A stretch of DNA of 64,000 nucleotides, taken from positions 1 to 64,000 of the forward strand of contig DAOTVB010000052.1 in the NCBI GenBank assembly GCA_034436755.1, written 5' to 3'. How positions within the stretch are numbered: the first letter of the stretch is position 1; each line of letters opens with the position of its first letter. A program made the position numbers and the translations under genes. Below the pieces are notes generated by a model. That model was not told the DNA's origin. It ran no database searches and was given only the letters and a program-made list of their open reading frames with translations. This document shows positions 9,310 through 17,872 of this stretch, piece after piece. This stretch comes from CAKZQX01 sp034436755 (GTDB taxonomy: Bacteria > Chloroflexota > Chloroflexia > Chloroflexales > Chloroflexaceae).

Positions 9310-10329
9310 ATGACAACTACCCGACAGATTATGCTGGTGCGGCGACCGGCGGGGTTGCTGCAACTCGACTGCTTCCGCCTGGTTGAGACGCCAGTGCCGG
9401 CAGTGCATCCGGGGCAGATACTGGTACGCCTGATCTACCTGGCGGTGGACCCGTACATGCGGCTCAAGTTGCATGCGCGTCCGCCATCCTACATGCAACC
9501 CTACCAACTCGGCCAACCGCTTACCGGCTACGCCCTGGGGCAGGTCATCGCGTCGGCGCATACCGACTACCGTGAGGGGGAGATTGTCACCGGCATGCTG
9601 CCCTGGCAGGAAGTCGCGCTGGTTGATGGTTCCGCCGTGCGCCGGGTTGATCCGACCCTTGCGCCGCTCACGACCCGGCTGGGCATCCTGGGCATGCCCG
9701 GTCTGTCGGCCTATGTCGGGTTGCTGGATCTGGGCGACCCGCGCACGGGTGATACGCTGTTTGTCTCATCGGCAGCGGGTGCGGTGGGCAGCCTGGTGGG
9801 GCAACTGGGCAAGCGCCGGGGTTGCCGGGTGGTTGGTTCTGCCGGGTCGGAGGCGAAGGTGGCCTATCTGCGTGACGAACTGGGGTTTGATGCGGCGTTT
9901 AACTACCGGCGCTGCGCCGATCTTGATGCAATGCTCCAGCAGTTGTGCCCGGAGGGGATCGATATCGACTTTGAGAATGTCGGTGGCCCGCTGTTTGAAG
10001 CGGTACTGCGCCGGATGAATCCGGGCGGACGGGTGGTGCTCTGCGGAATGATTGCACAGTACAACGATGAGCGGCCCGGACGGGGACCGACGAACCTGGC
10101 ACTGGCGCAGGCCCGGCAGATCGCCATACGCGGCTTCAACGTGGCACAGCATTACGCGCGCGAACCGGCATTCCTGGCCGACGTCGGCGCGTGGCTGACT
10201 GCGGGCCAGTTGCGCTACCGTGAAGAGGTTGTGGACGATCTTGCCAACGCGCCGCGCACCCTGCAGCGGCTCTTCACCGGCGAGACATGTGGCAAGTTGC
10301 TTGTGCGCGTGGGGACTGAGCCGGCGTAA
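9310..10329 (+). CDS. NADP-dependent MDR-superfamily oxidoreductase
   Basis: This zinc-free medium-chain reductase (339 residues) resembles the YncB/CurA and leukotriene B4 dehydrogenase group, which reduce alpha,beta-unsaturated carbonyls with NADPH. The ATG at 9310 has AGGAG nearby upstream. An in-frame start at 9286 would place that site inside the gene. Visible features are the N-terminal VDPYMR motif typical of this branch, a nucleotide-binding loop (SSAAGAVGSLVGQLGK) and YFENVGG-like DIDFENVGG. It stands alone, followed by a family A element. Confidence 0.9.
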   Translation: MTTTRQIMLVRRPAGLLQLDCFRLVETPVPAVHPGQILVRLIYLAVDPYMRLKLHARPPSYMQPYQLGQPLTGYALGQVIASAHTDYREGEIVTGMLPWQEVALVDGSAVRRVDPTLAPLTTRLGILGMPGLSAYVGLLDLGDPRTGDTLFVSSAAGAVGSLVGQLGKRRGCRVVGSAGSEAKVAYLRDELGFDAAFNYRRCADLDAMLQQLCPEGIDIDFENVGGPLFEAVLRRMNPGGRVVLCGMIAQYNDERPGRGPTNLALAQARQIAIRGFNVAQHYAREPAFLADVGAWLTAGQLRYREEVVDDLANAPRTLQRLFTGETCGKLLVRVGTEPA

Positions 10330-10347
10330 CCCATGCTATACTCAAAG

Positions 10348-10532
10348 ACATGAGTTACGCGGTGGGCGTTTGGACCACGAACACCACAAAATGAGCGAAA
10401 CCCGCGAAACGGCCAATGCTGACATGTATCCGGCGATCCCGGGGTTGGCAGGGGATATCGCCTCTGGCAGGGGCGAAACCAGCTTCCGGGTCTGGCACGC
10501 GGCCGGAACAGTCCACACCGCGTAAGTCGTGT
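10348..10532. mobile_element. Family A palindromic element, copy A1 (hairpin lost)
   Basis: The ends are ACATGAGTTACGCGGT and ACCGCGTAAGTCGTGT. A 5-bp target duplication CAAAG flanks it (10343-10347 and 10533-10537). It is closely related to copy A9 (42935) but lacks the central hairpin. Confidence 0.85.
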
Positions 10533-10608
10533 CAAAGAGAACAGCGAACAAGATTCCCTGGGAATATGTGCAGGTGCGGCTTGCAGCCGAACGAAATAAG
10601 GAGTTTTT

Positions 10609-11103
10609 ATGAAACGGCTAACGATTGTCCGGCATGGGAAGGCAGTTCAGGCAGACAAAGCGCATGCGGACTTTGAGCGCACACTGACCAACCGGGGCGA
10701 ACGCGACGCCGCGATGATGGGGCAGCGGCTGGCACAGCGGCAGCCCCGCCCTGATGGAGTTATCTCTAGTCCGGCAAAGCGGGCGCTGACCACGGCAACA
10801 ATCGTTGCCCACGAACTGGGCTTCCCGGCCGAGCGCATTCTGACCGAGGCGAAGATCTATGAGGCCGATGTGGCGGATCTGCTGGAGGTTATTCGGGGCA
10901 TCGACAACCAGTTCGCGGATGTGATGCTGGTCGGGCATAATCCCGGCTTTGAGCAACTCACTGAGTATCTCACGGGGGAACAACTGGACAAGCTGCCTAC
11001 CAGCGGCGTGGTGCGGGTCAAGTTTACGGTTGAGGAATGGAGTGCGGTGGCGCAGGGGCAGGGGAAGATGATTTTGTTTGATTCGCCTAAGAATCAGGAG
11101 TGA
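10609..11103 (+). CDS. sixA: SixA-type phosphohistidine phosphatase
   Basis: This 164-residue protein of the histidine phosphatase superfamily removes phosphate from phosphohistidine in signalling proteins. The catalytic RHG (8-10) lies in LTIVRHGKA, the second His in LVGHNPGFEQL, and the SSPAKRALTTA segment matches SixA. An AAGGAG site precedes the ATG. The window has two kinase/regulator pairs close by, but no direct link can be shown. Confidence 0.92.
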   Translation: MKRLTIVRHGKAVQADKAHADFERTLTNRGERDAAMMGQRLAQRQPRPDGVISSPAKRALTTATIVAHELGFPAERILTEAKIYEADVADLLEVIRGIDNQFADVMLVGHNPGFEQLTEYLTGEQLDKLPTSGVVRVKFTVEEWSAVAQGQGKMILFDSPKNQE

Positions 11104-11147
11104 CATGCGGAAATGCCAACGGTACTACGAATCGGCGCTTATTGACT

Positions 11148-11456
11148 ATGGTTAACCTCACAACTGCACGGGCGCAACATGTGACTGTGACAGAAGATGC
11201 ATTGACCGTTGATCTGCCGGATGGGAGAACCATTATCGTTCCACTGGCCTGGTATCCACGGCTGCTGTATGCAACAATGGCAGAACGTCAGAACTGGCGC
11301 TTGATTGGTGATGGCATCGGCATACACTGGCCCGATCTGGATGAAGATATTCGCGTGGCAAATCTCCTGGCCGGGAATCCATCAGATGAGAGTCAGCATT
11401 CTCTGGCACGCCGGCTGGAGCAGCAGGAAGCCGCCCGCGCACCGGATGGAACCTGA
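11148..11456 (+). CDS. DUF2442 domain protein
   Basis: This small protein (102 residues) has the DUF2442 pattern LTVDLPDGRTIIVPLAWYPRLL followed by WRLIGDGIGIHWPDLDEDI. The family is often found with small DUF4160-type partners or toxin-antitoxin-like pairs, but no partner is present. I prefer the ATG at 11148 because the domain begins right after it. A GTG at 11100 would overlap the sixA stop and add 16 residues without similarity. No strong ribosome site is visible. Confidence 0.75.
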   Translation: MVNLTTARAQHVTVTEDALTVDLPDGRTIIVPLAWYPRLLYATMAERQNWRLIGDGIGIHWPDLDEDIRVANLLAGNPSDESQHSLARRLEQQEAARAPDGT

Positions 11457-11584
11457 TTGTGCTTCCGTCACTCATGCATGACATTTGCAATGCGTAAGAT
11501 CCTTGTGAGCTTGTGACAATGTTGTAGAGAGTAGAGCGCAAAGCGCCGCAGAACAGGCTGAACATCATCAAGGAAGGATACGCG

Positions 11585-12256
11585 ATGAACTGCTGGTGGA
11601 TACGAACAATCAAAGGAACACCCGGACTCCTCCTGATTCTCCTGGCGCTGGCCGGATGTGGAACCGTTGCCCAGGAAACGCGTCAGTCGAACGCGGCGGA
11701 CACAGCGGCGCAGTCCCAGACAACTCCGTCGGTGAAACCGGAGGCAACCGCAATGGCGACGGCAGCACCGCTCCCGCCAACCCCCGCTCCCACCGCAACT
11801 CCGGCCCTGACGCCAACGCCGGCAAATTCGGCCCCGGAACTGATCGGCGGCGGCAACTGGCTCAACTCGGAGCCGCTGACGCTGCCAGAACTGCGCGGGC
11901 AGGTGGTCCTGATTGATTTCTGGACCTATGGCTGTATCAACTGTCAGCGCACCCGGCCCCATGTGCGCGCCTGGTGGGATGCCTACCGGGACGATGGCCT
12001 GGTCATCATCGGCGTGCATACCCCGGAGTTTGAGAGCGAAAAATCGCTGGAGAATGTCCAGGCGGCGGTTGTGGAGCAGGGCGTTACCTGGCCGGTCGTG
12101 CAGGACAACGAGAAGCAGATCTGGCGGGCGTACGAGAACCGCTACTGGCCGCGCTTCTACCTGATCGATAAGCAGGGCAATATCATCTACGATCATATCG
12201 GCGAGGGCCGCTACAAGGAGACCGAGCGCCGCATTGTTGAGGCACTGGCGGAGTAG
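11585..12256 (+). CDS. Lipoprotein thioredoxin-fold protein (TlpA/DipZ-like)
   Basis: This is an exported redox protein of 223 residues. The signal peptide ends in lipobox LALAGC, so Cys25 would be lipidated. A Thr/Pro/Ala linker (about 40-85) holds the domain off the membrane. The thioredoxin domain (about 86-223) has the active site YGCINC (Cys117, Cys120), and the cis-Pro may be in WPRFYLID. The WTYGCINC context is typical of the redoxin domain found at the C-terminus of DipZ. An AGGA site precedes the start. Confidence 0.9.
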   Translation: MNCWWIRTIKGTPGLLLILLALAGCGTVAQETRQSNAADTAAQSQTTPSVKPEATAMATAAPLPPTPAPTATPALTPTPANSAPELIGGGNWLNSEPLTLPELRGQVVLIDFWTYGCINCQRTRPHVRAWWDAYRDDGLVIIGVHTPEFESEKSLENVQAAVVEQGVTWPVVQDNEKQIWRAYENRYWPRFYLIDKQGNIIYDHIGEGRYKETERRIVEALAE

Positions 12257-12280
12257 TACGATTCCGGCGTAGCGCCAATA

Positions 12281-12479
12281 ACAGGAGTTACGCGGTTGCC
12301 ATGCAAACCGAACGTTTTACTCGATGCAAGCCCCGATTCGCCTGCGGCAGCATGGTACATTTTTATCTGTTTTCACAAAAATGTTGCACTATGTGCAACA
12401 TTTTTGTGAAAACAGATGGTTTCTTCCGCCCTGCCGGAGACGAAATTCCCTGTCGGGTCAGGAACTGTGTAACTCTTAT
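12281..12479. mobile_element. Family A palindromic element, copy A2
   Basis: The left end is ACAGGAGTTACGCGGT; the right end (about 12463-12479) is degenerate. The central hairpin at 12365-12417 has a perfect 24-bp stem and a 5-nt loop. Confidence 0.8.
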
Positions 12480-12485
12480 TCAATA

Positions 12486-12704
12486 ACACGAGTTACGCGG
12501 TGTGTGTTCAAACCGGTCGTTTAACCCGATGAAACCCCGATTCGCCTCCGGCAGGGCGGAAGAATACATTCTTTGTGCCAGAAATTTGGCTCTCCGAGCC
12601 AAATTTCTGGCACAAAGAGTAGAAAGAGTACCATGCTGCCGCAGGCGAGTCTGCCTCTGACCTGGGCAAATGCCTGATTTGCACGCCCACCGCGTAAGTC
12701 GTGT
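12486..12704. mobile_element. Family A palindromic element, copy A3
   Basis: The ends are ACACGAGTTACGCGGT and ACCGCGTAAGTCGTGT, with a 5-bp duplication CAATA on both sides (12481-12485, 12705-12709). The hairpin at 12571-12617 has a perfect 22-bp stem with arms unrelated in sequence to those of A2. Confidence 0.88.
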
Positions 12705-12737
12705 CAATAACGCACGTCGTAACGTCTGCTGAAGGTT

Positions 12738-12787
12738 GCAGGGAGAGAGCCGACAGGTTTCCAAAGACCTGTCGGCTCTCTCCCTGC
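12738..12787. other. Perfect 21-bp inverted repeat, 8-nt loop
   Basis: The arms 12738-12758 and 12767-12787 are exactly complementary and rich in GAGAG/CTCTC. There is no T-run, so it is not a classical terminator. It is not obviously part of family A, which ends at 12704. The rest of 12788-12999 holds no gene. Confidence 0.8.
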
Positions 12788-12999
12788 CCTCGGCAAGCAG
12801 CAGGCGGCTGCCGCCCTGCAGATTGCAATGCGCCCCCGCTACTCACCCCATTCCGGTTGCTTCACCTCCGGATTAACCTTCTGGTGACTGTTGTCGTCCT
12901 CAACTGCTCGTTATACTGAATATACACAGTATCATGCACCGACAGATCAGGACAACATTCTGATCTGCCGATTCGAATAGAGCAGTTGGGAGCGACGCG

Positions 13000-14211
13000 A
13001 TGATTCCACGTAACCGCCTGGATATTGGCTGGGTTGATCTGCTGGCCGGGATGGGTTACTGCTGCCGGCCGGGGCAGTGTGCGCCCCTCCAGCGACAGAT
13101 TGCGGCACACTGGTCATCTCCGGACGACACGCTGGTCTGTTTATCGGTGCGCAGCGGCTTCGATCTGGCGCTCCAGGCGCTGGCCTTCCCACCCGGCAGT
13201 GAGATTCTGGTCGCGGCGGTGACAATTCCGGACATGGTTCGCATTATCGCGGCGCATGGGCTGGTTCCCGTGCCGCTCGACCTGGATATGCAGACGCTAT
13301 CCGTACCGCCGACAGCCATAGCGCGAGCCATTACTACCCGGACGCGGGCCATGCTGGTGGCGCATCTCTTTGGCAGCCGCATGCCGCTGGAGCCGCTGGT
13401 GCAGGTTGCCCGGCAGCATGGGCTTCTCCTGATCGAGGATTGCGCGCAGGCCTACGACGGTTCCGACTACCGCGGCCATCCCCAGAGCGACATTACGATG
13501 TTTAGCTTTGGACCGATCAAAACCGCAACCGCGCTGGGAGGTGGTCTTCTGCGAGTGAGGGATCGCGGGTTGTTGAACATGATGCAGACGTTGCAGGCCG
13601 CATACCCGCGGCAGCGTCGGGATCAGTTTCTGCGTCGGTTGAGCAAGTATGCCGGCCTGAAGGTCTTTACCTACCCCGCCACCTTTCGCCTGCTGCTGGC
13701 TCTCTGCCGCCGCGCCGGCATTGATCATGACCAGTTTATCGGGCAGGCGGTGCGTGGCTTCCCCGGCCCGGCACTGCTGCGGCGCATCCGACGGCAGCCG
13801 GCCTACCCGCTGCTGGCACTGCTGGCACGCCGGCTACGCCAGGATCAGCGGGACAATATCGCGCAACGCAGAGTGGTCGCCGAGACAATCATCACGCTGA
13901 CGCCAATGATCCGGCGACCGGGTGCGTGTGCCGCCTATCATACCCACTGGGCCGTCCCGGTGCAGGTGGCAGACCCGGATGCGCTGATGCAGCATCTCCG
14001 CCACCATGGATTTGACGCCAGCCGCTGGGCCTCCAGCCTGCATGTCGTCGCGCCCCCGGCAGATCGACCGGAAATGGCACCGCTGGAGGCGCAGCAGACC
14101 ATAGCCGGGTTGCTCTACCTGCCCGTCTATCCCGGCGTAAAGGCGCACGACCTGCAACGGCTGGCCCGGGTGATCAGGACATTTGCGGATGCGGTAGAGG
14201 TGCGTGTGTAA
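13000..14211 (+). CDS. DegT/DnrJ/EryC1/StrS-family aminotransferase
   Basis: This 403-residue PLP enzyme is of the sugar aminotransferase type, which transfers an amino group to nucleotide-linked keto sugars. The PLP lysine is Lys174 in SFGPIKTATALGGG, and Asp147 (LIEDCAQAYDG) should hold the pyridine nitrogen. The segment after 190 is longer and more Arg-rich than in typical family members. No other sugar-nucleotide genes are adjacent, so the substrate is unknown. The start follows a GGGAGCGACGCG stretch, which gives only a fair ribosome site. Confidence 0.85.
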   Translation: MIPRNRLDIGWVDLLAGMGYCCRPGQCAPLQRQIAAHWSSPDDTLVCLSVRSGFDLALQALAFPPGSEILVAAVTIPDMVRIIAAHGLVPVPLDLDMQTLSVPPTAIARAITTRTRAMLVAHLFGSRMPLEPLVQVARQHGLLLIEDCAQAYDGSDYRGHPQSDITMFSFGPIKTATALGGGLLRVRDRGLLNMMQTLQAAYPRQRRDQFLRRLSKYAGLKVFTYPATFRLLLALCRRAGIDHDQFIGQAVRGFPGPALLRRIRRQPAYPLLALLARRLRQDQRDNIAQRRVVAETIITLTPMIRRPGACAAYHTHWAVPVQVADPDALMQHLRHHGFDASRWASSLHVVAPPADRPEMAPLEAQQTIAGLLYLPVYPGVKAHDLQRLARVIRTFADAVEVRV

Positions 14212-14254
14212 CACATTCTTCATGCCAGATTCGTTCTCCATGCGCCATTTCTGG

Positions 14255-14260
14255 TATACT
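14255..14260 (+). promoter_or_regulatory. Extended -10 element before the serine hydrolase gene
   Basis: TATACT preceded by TGG lies about 40 nt before the chosen ATG at 14299. Confidence 0.4.
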
Positions 14261-14298
14261 TTGGCGTGATTGACATGACAGCTACCGAGAGGACAGCG

Positions 14299-15492
14299 AT
14301 GGCGGTTTGGAGAAGAACGCGGCGACCCCACCCTGGACGAAGCATCCTGGTGCTACTTGTGCTTACTGTGCTGACGGCCTGCGGCGCGATTGGCGGGGAT
14401 AATCTCGCGCCCTTCCAGGATCAGAGCGCCAATGCGACAGCAACGATGGAAACGCAACAGGCCCAGTTTGCGGTGGCAATGGAGACCCTGCGCAACCAGT
14501 ATCGCATTCCGGGCATGTCGGTGCTGGTTATTCAGCATGGCACGGAAGTTTTTGCCGAAGGGTTTGGGTATGCCGACCTCGCCAGCGAACGTCCCGCCGA
14601 TGAGATTACCCCCTATCGCCTGGCCTCACTGACCAAACCGATTGCAGCAACCGTCATTCTCCAGTTGGTCGAGGAGGGTAAAATCGACCTGAACGCGCCA
14701 TTTGCCGCCTACGACCCGGCCTATGCCAATCTCTGCGCCATCATTCGCAGCCCCACCGGCTATAACATTGCGGATTACAACTGCGAAACCGAACAGATCA
14801 GTGTGCGCCACCATATGAGCCATACGACGCAGGGCCGCCCCGGCGATAGCTTCCTCTACCAGGGGGGCGTCTATGGCCTGCTGGCACGGGTGGCCGGTAG
14901 CGCCTCCGGCCAGAGCTTCGAGACTCTGTTGACCGAGCGGATCATCAACCCGCTGAATATGGCCAGTTCGGCGGCAGACCAGCGGATCGCACCGCCGCGC
15001 GTGATGGAACGTCTGGCGCGACCCTACCGTGTCGATGAGTGGGGCAACCTGGTGCCCGCCGAGTACCCCGGTGTGGAAGTTGATGCCGCTGCCGGGATGA
15101 TCTCCACCGTGGTTGATCTGGCGAAGTTTAATCGCGCGCTGGATGACGACCTGCTGATTTCTGCGGCCAGCCGCGAGTTGATGTGGACGCCGACCATGTC
15201 GAACAGTGGGCAGACCCTGCCGTACGGATTGGGCTGGTTTGTCCAGGAGATCGGCGGCACCCGAGTGGTCTGGCACTTTGGCTGGTGGCCCGATGCCTTC
15301 TCGTCACTGATGGTAAAAATACCGGAGCAGGACTCGCTCATGGTGCTGCTGGCGAATAGCGACGGGGCCAGCGCCCCCTTTGCCGAGGGGATGAGCCGGG
15401 GCGATCTGCTGCAGTCCCCCTTTGCCGCGGCATTTATCGCCGAGTATACCGACCTGGATACGACAACCGGCCGATCAACTGCCGAGAATTAA
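14299..15492 (+). CDS. Class C beta-lactamase-family serine hydrolase, lipoprotein
   Basis: This protein of about 397 residues has the penicillin-binding/AmpC fold. A signal peptide ends in lipobox LTAC (Cys28), and the domain begins near residue 60. The nucleophile motif SLTK (Ser110-Lys113) is in YRLASLTKPIAA; FLYQGGVYGLL probably supplies the Tyr motif and WHFGWW the third motif. Family members hydrolyse peptides, esters or lactams, so resistance should not be assumed. I prefer the ATG at 14299 (GAGAGGA just before it) over a GTG at 14266. Confidence 0.88.
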   Translation: MAVWRRTRRPHPGRSILVLLVLTVLTACGAIGGDNLAPFQDQSANATATMETQQAQFAVAMETLRNQYRIPGMSVLVIQHGTEVFAEGFGYADLASERPADEITPYRLASLTKPIAATVILQLVEEGKIDLNAPFAAYDPAYANLCAIIRSPTGYNIADYNCETEQISVRHHMSHTTQGRPGDSFLYQGGVYGLLARVAGSASGQSFETLLTERIINPLNMASSAADQRIAPPRVMERLARPYRVDEWGNLVPAEYPGVEVDAAAGMISTVVDLAKFNRALDDDLLISAASRELMWTPTMSNSGQTLPYGLGWFVQEIGGTRVVWHFGWWPDAFSSLMVKIPEQDSLMVLLANSDGASAPFAEGMSRGDLLQSPFAAAFIAEYTDLDTTTGRSTAEN

Positions 15493-15514
15493 AGATACCC
15501 TTTCCACTACACAA

Positions 15515-15566
15515 CTTGCGCGGTCCCTGACCCGGAACGAAATGTCACCTCCGGCAAGACGGAAAA
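15515..15566. mobile_element. Truncated left half of a family A element
   Basis: A GCGCGGTCCCTGACCCGG stretch followed by CACCTCCGGCAAGACGGAA matches the left half of family A (compare 25396). It stops where a family B element begins, and no right half is seen. Confidence 0.5.
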
Positions 15567-15816
15567 TATAGCAACCCTACATTTGTCTTAATGCCACCTT
15601 ATGAAGTTTGAACAAAGTTCGGATATGAATGTCCGGGAGTCCCGGCTTTAGCCGGTGGGATGCCTGCCGAGGCAGCGGTATACTGCCGGGAACGCCTGAT
15701 CCGGCTGAAGCCGGGACTCCTGAGCGGCAATATCTGGATTAAAAAATCAAACTTCATCAGGCGGTTGGGGACGAGTCTCAAAGAATTAGTTCACAACCAA
15801 TGTAGGATTGCTGTAT
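15567..15816. repeat. Family B palindromic element interrupted by a family C element
   Basis: The outer arms TATAGCAACCCTACATTTG and their near-complement ending at 15816 match the intact 92-bp copy at 43208-43299. Removing 15601-15757 restores a continuous 93-bp element. Confidence 0.85.
15601..15757. mobile_element. Family C palindromic element, copy C1, nested in family B
   Basis: The element starts ATGAAGTTTGA and ends TCAAACTTCAT. It contains a long imperfect hairpin around GAGTCCCGGCTT...AAGCCGGGACTCC. It sits between CCTT and CAGG of the host with no duplicated bases. Confidence 0.85.
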
Positions 15817-16032
15817 CACCTACAACATTTGTCGTATCCTCTTACCACAAATGTCACAACCGACCACAGTGCAGGCAGTCGGTTTGTTGAGCAAACTTCA
15901 TCACCCGAATGATGACATTTTAGAGCAAATACGTTACATATAATTATAGACCGAACCACATTCTCTCCCGAATCACATCGCCAGTTACATAGCATAGTGC
16001 GCCGAAGCACCCAGATACAAGGAGTGTATTCT

Positions 16033-16485
16033 ATGTACAAAGAGCCAGAGAGCGAAATTGGCCGCAAGGTTGAGCAGTTCTGGAACAATGGCAATCCGGC
16101 CCTGATCAATCAACTGTTCGCGCCCAACTATCGGCATCATGACCCGCACAACCCGGAAGTACACAATCTTGAGACCTACACCCGCTGGCTGACGGCCCTG
16201 CGCGCCGCCTTCCCGGATCTGCGGATGCAAATCGATGATGTCATCACCGAGGGAAACAAAGCTGTTCTGCGCTGGACGATCCGGGGAACCCATACCGGCG
16301 AATATATGGGCCTCATGCCGACCGGGCAAAAGATGACCCTCTCCGGCATCAATGTCTACTATGTTGCGGACGGTAAGATTACGGAGGCCTGGTTTAACTA
16401 CGACTCAGTCGGCATGATGGGACAACTTGGGGGTTTATCGGTCCAGGCGCAGGCATGGGAACAGACGATCGAGTATTTGATGTAA
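16033..16485 (+). CDS. SnoaL-like / ester cyclase protein
   Basis: This 150-residue NTF2-fold protein has the family pattern LINQLFAPNYRHHDPHNPE, then LRAAFPDLRMQIDDVITEGNKAVLRWTIRGTHTGEYMGL..TGQKMTLSGINVYYVADGKITEAW. The family includes polyketide cyclases and many small hydrolases of unknown substrate. The ATG at 16033 has AAGGAG 8 nt upstream; a frame opening at 15997 has none. No polyketide genes are present. Confidence 0.9.
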   Translation: MYKEPESEIGRKVEQFWNNGNPALINQLFAPNYRHHDPHNPEVHNLETYTRWLTALRAAFPDLRMQIDDVITEGNKAVLRWTIRGTHTGEYMGLMPTGQKMTLSGINVYYVADGKITEAWFNYDSVGMMGQLGGLSVQAQAWEQTIEYLM

Positions 16486-16505
16486 CCGGAACTGTTCTGC
16501 TATCG

Positions 16506-16621
16506 ACACGACTTCCGCGGTCGTTGACCCGGCAGGGAATTTCGCCTCCGGCAGGCCACCGGCAAAACCGGCTTGCGGGTCTGCCACACGGCCGGAACAG
16601 TCCGCACCGCGTAAGTCGTGT
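16506..16621. mobile_element. Family A palindromic element, copy A4 (short)
   Basis: The ends are ACACGACTTCCGCGGT and ACCGCGTAAGTCGTGT. The central hairpin has been lost. No clear target duplication is seen. Confidence 0.75.
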
Positions 16622-16633
16622 GATTGAGTTATC

Positions 16634-16672
16634 AGAAGCCTGGCACATTGGCACGGAATTTGCCAGGCTTCT
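16634..16672 (+). terminator. Hairpin, possible terminator
   Basis: AGAAGCCTGGCA pairs with TGCCAGGCTTCT (12 bp) across a 15-nt loop. A short T-run follows 15 nt later. It may end transcription from the SnoaL-like gene. Confidence 0.45.
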
Positions 16673-16835
16673 ATGCATATAAGACTTTTTCAATCATATA
16701 TGCAAGCCGCCTGAGTGCTTCTCGCCGGCACGACACCATCACCCGGCACAGGCAGCCCAATCAGACCATACTCAATCCCCTGGTTTTACCACTCCGGTTG
16801 ATCCCGGTTGATTGAGAGGAGGAATGGAGAAATCA

Positions 16836-17837
16836 ATGACACTCGTAGAGCTACCTTCCGCAAATGCCCGTGTAGTTGAACAAGAACTTGATCCGGCCTG
16901 TGCTAATGAATATGCCGCGATGTTTCAAGCCTATGAGCGGGCGGGAGGCTCTGCGGCAAGCCTGCAGCTACCTACTGTCGCCAGCCTGATCATCAGTGGA
17001 CACCATGTGCTCAGCATGAATAACCTGCCGGGCGTCCATCTGGAAGCTGAAGAAACGTCCGCCGGTATCTACGTGCATCTGCGCATTGCACCGAATACCC
17101 AACTGGACCAGCCGGTGCTGCTCTGCTTCGGCATGATCCCGTTTGAGGGGGTCCAACGCATTATTGCCGACTACGAGATCGGCGCTGACTCCTGTGCGGC
17201 GATTCAGACCTACTGCACCTTCCCCAATGCCAGCCAGATCTATCACCGCATGGAGGCAACCATAAATGTGGGGCGGAATGCGACCCTGACCTATAACCAG
17301 GTGCATTACCATGGCAGGTGCGGTGGCATTCGCGCCATCCCCCAGGCGCTGGTTCAGGTGGATACAGGCGGCCGCTACCTGGGCACCTTCCGGCTGGTCA
17401 ATGGCCGTATTGGTCAGTTGGACCTGGATCATCAGGTCAATGTGGCCGCCGGGGGTGCGGCTGATGTCACCACGCTCGCATATGGCACCGCAACTGACCA
17501 GATTGGTGTTCGCACGGGTGTGCATCTGAATGGTGAGGAGGCCACCGGGTTTATTAACAACCACGTTGCCGTGCGCGATCAGGCGCGGAGCCGTATTTTT
17601 GCCGTGGCTATCGGGAATGCGGCCGGGACGCGTGGTCATATCGACTGCACCGAAATTGTGCGTGATGCAGCGCTGGCCGAGAGTAACCCCCGGGCTGTCG
17701 CGCGGCATAACCAGTCCCGCATCACGCAGAGCGCCAATATCGGCGCGATTAACGAGCAGCAACTGGCCCCGCTGCTGGCGCGTGGCCTGGATGCGGATAC
17801 CGCAATCGATACTATTATCCGAGGTATGCTAAACTAG
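16836..17837 (+). CDS. SufD-like Fe-S cluster assembly scaffold protein
   Basis: This 333-residue protein resembles the SufB/SufD beta-helix scaffold (IQTYCTFPNASQIYHRMEATINVGRNATLTYNQVHYHG; later HIDCTEIVRDAALAESNPRA). It is shorter than the usual SufD (about 420). Neither SufB nor SufC is next to it. Several Cys (CTF, CGG, DCTE) could serve clusters. I chose the ATG at 16836, with GGAG 6 nt upstream; an ATG at 16824 lies only 1 nt after AGGAGG. A gene for a NifX-like protein follows after 35 bp, so a shared metal-cluster role is plausible. Confidence 0.8.
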   Translation: MTLVELPSANARVVEQELDPACANEYAAMFQAYERAGGSAASLQLPTVASLIISGHHVLSMNNLPGVHLEAEETSAGIYVHLRIAPNTQLDQPVLLCFGMIPFEGVQRIIADYEIGADSCAAIQTYCTFPNASQIYHRMEATINVGRNATLTYNQVHYHGRCGGIRAIPQALVQVDTGGRYLGTFRLVNGRIGQLDLDHQVNVAAGGAADVTTLAYGTATDQIGVRTGVHLNGEEATGFINNHVAVRDQARSRIFAVAIGNAAGTRGHIDCTEIVRDAALAESNPRAVARHNQSRITQSANIGAINEQQLAPLLARGLDADTAIDTIIRGMLN

Positions 17838-17872
17838 AGTAGGCATCGGATAAACGAAAGGTATGATGGCAA

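Noticed and set aside
14299..15492. Antibiotic resistance gene
   Set aside because: The protein has the class C beta-lactamase fold, but this family is mostly made of esterases and peptidases of unknown substrate; nothing here shows resistance.
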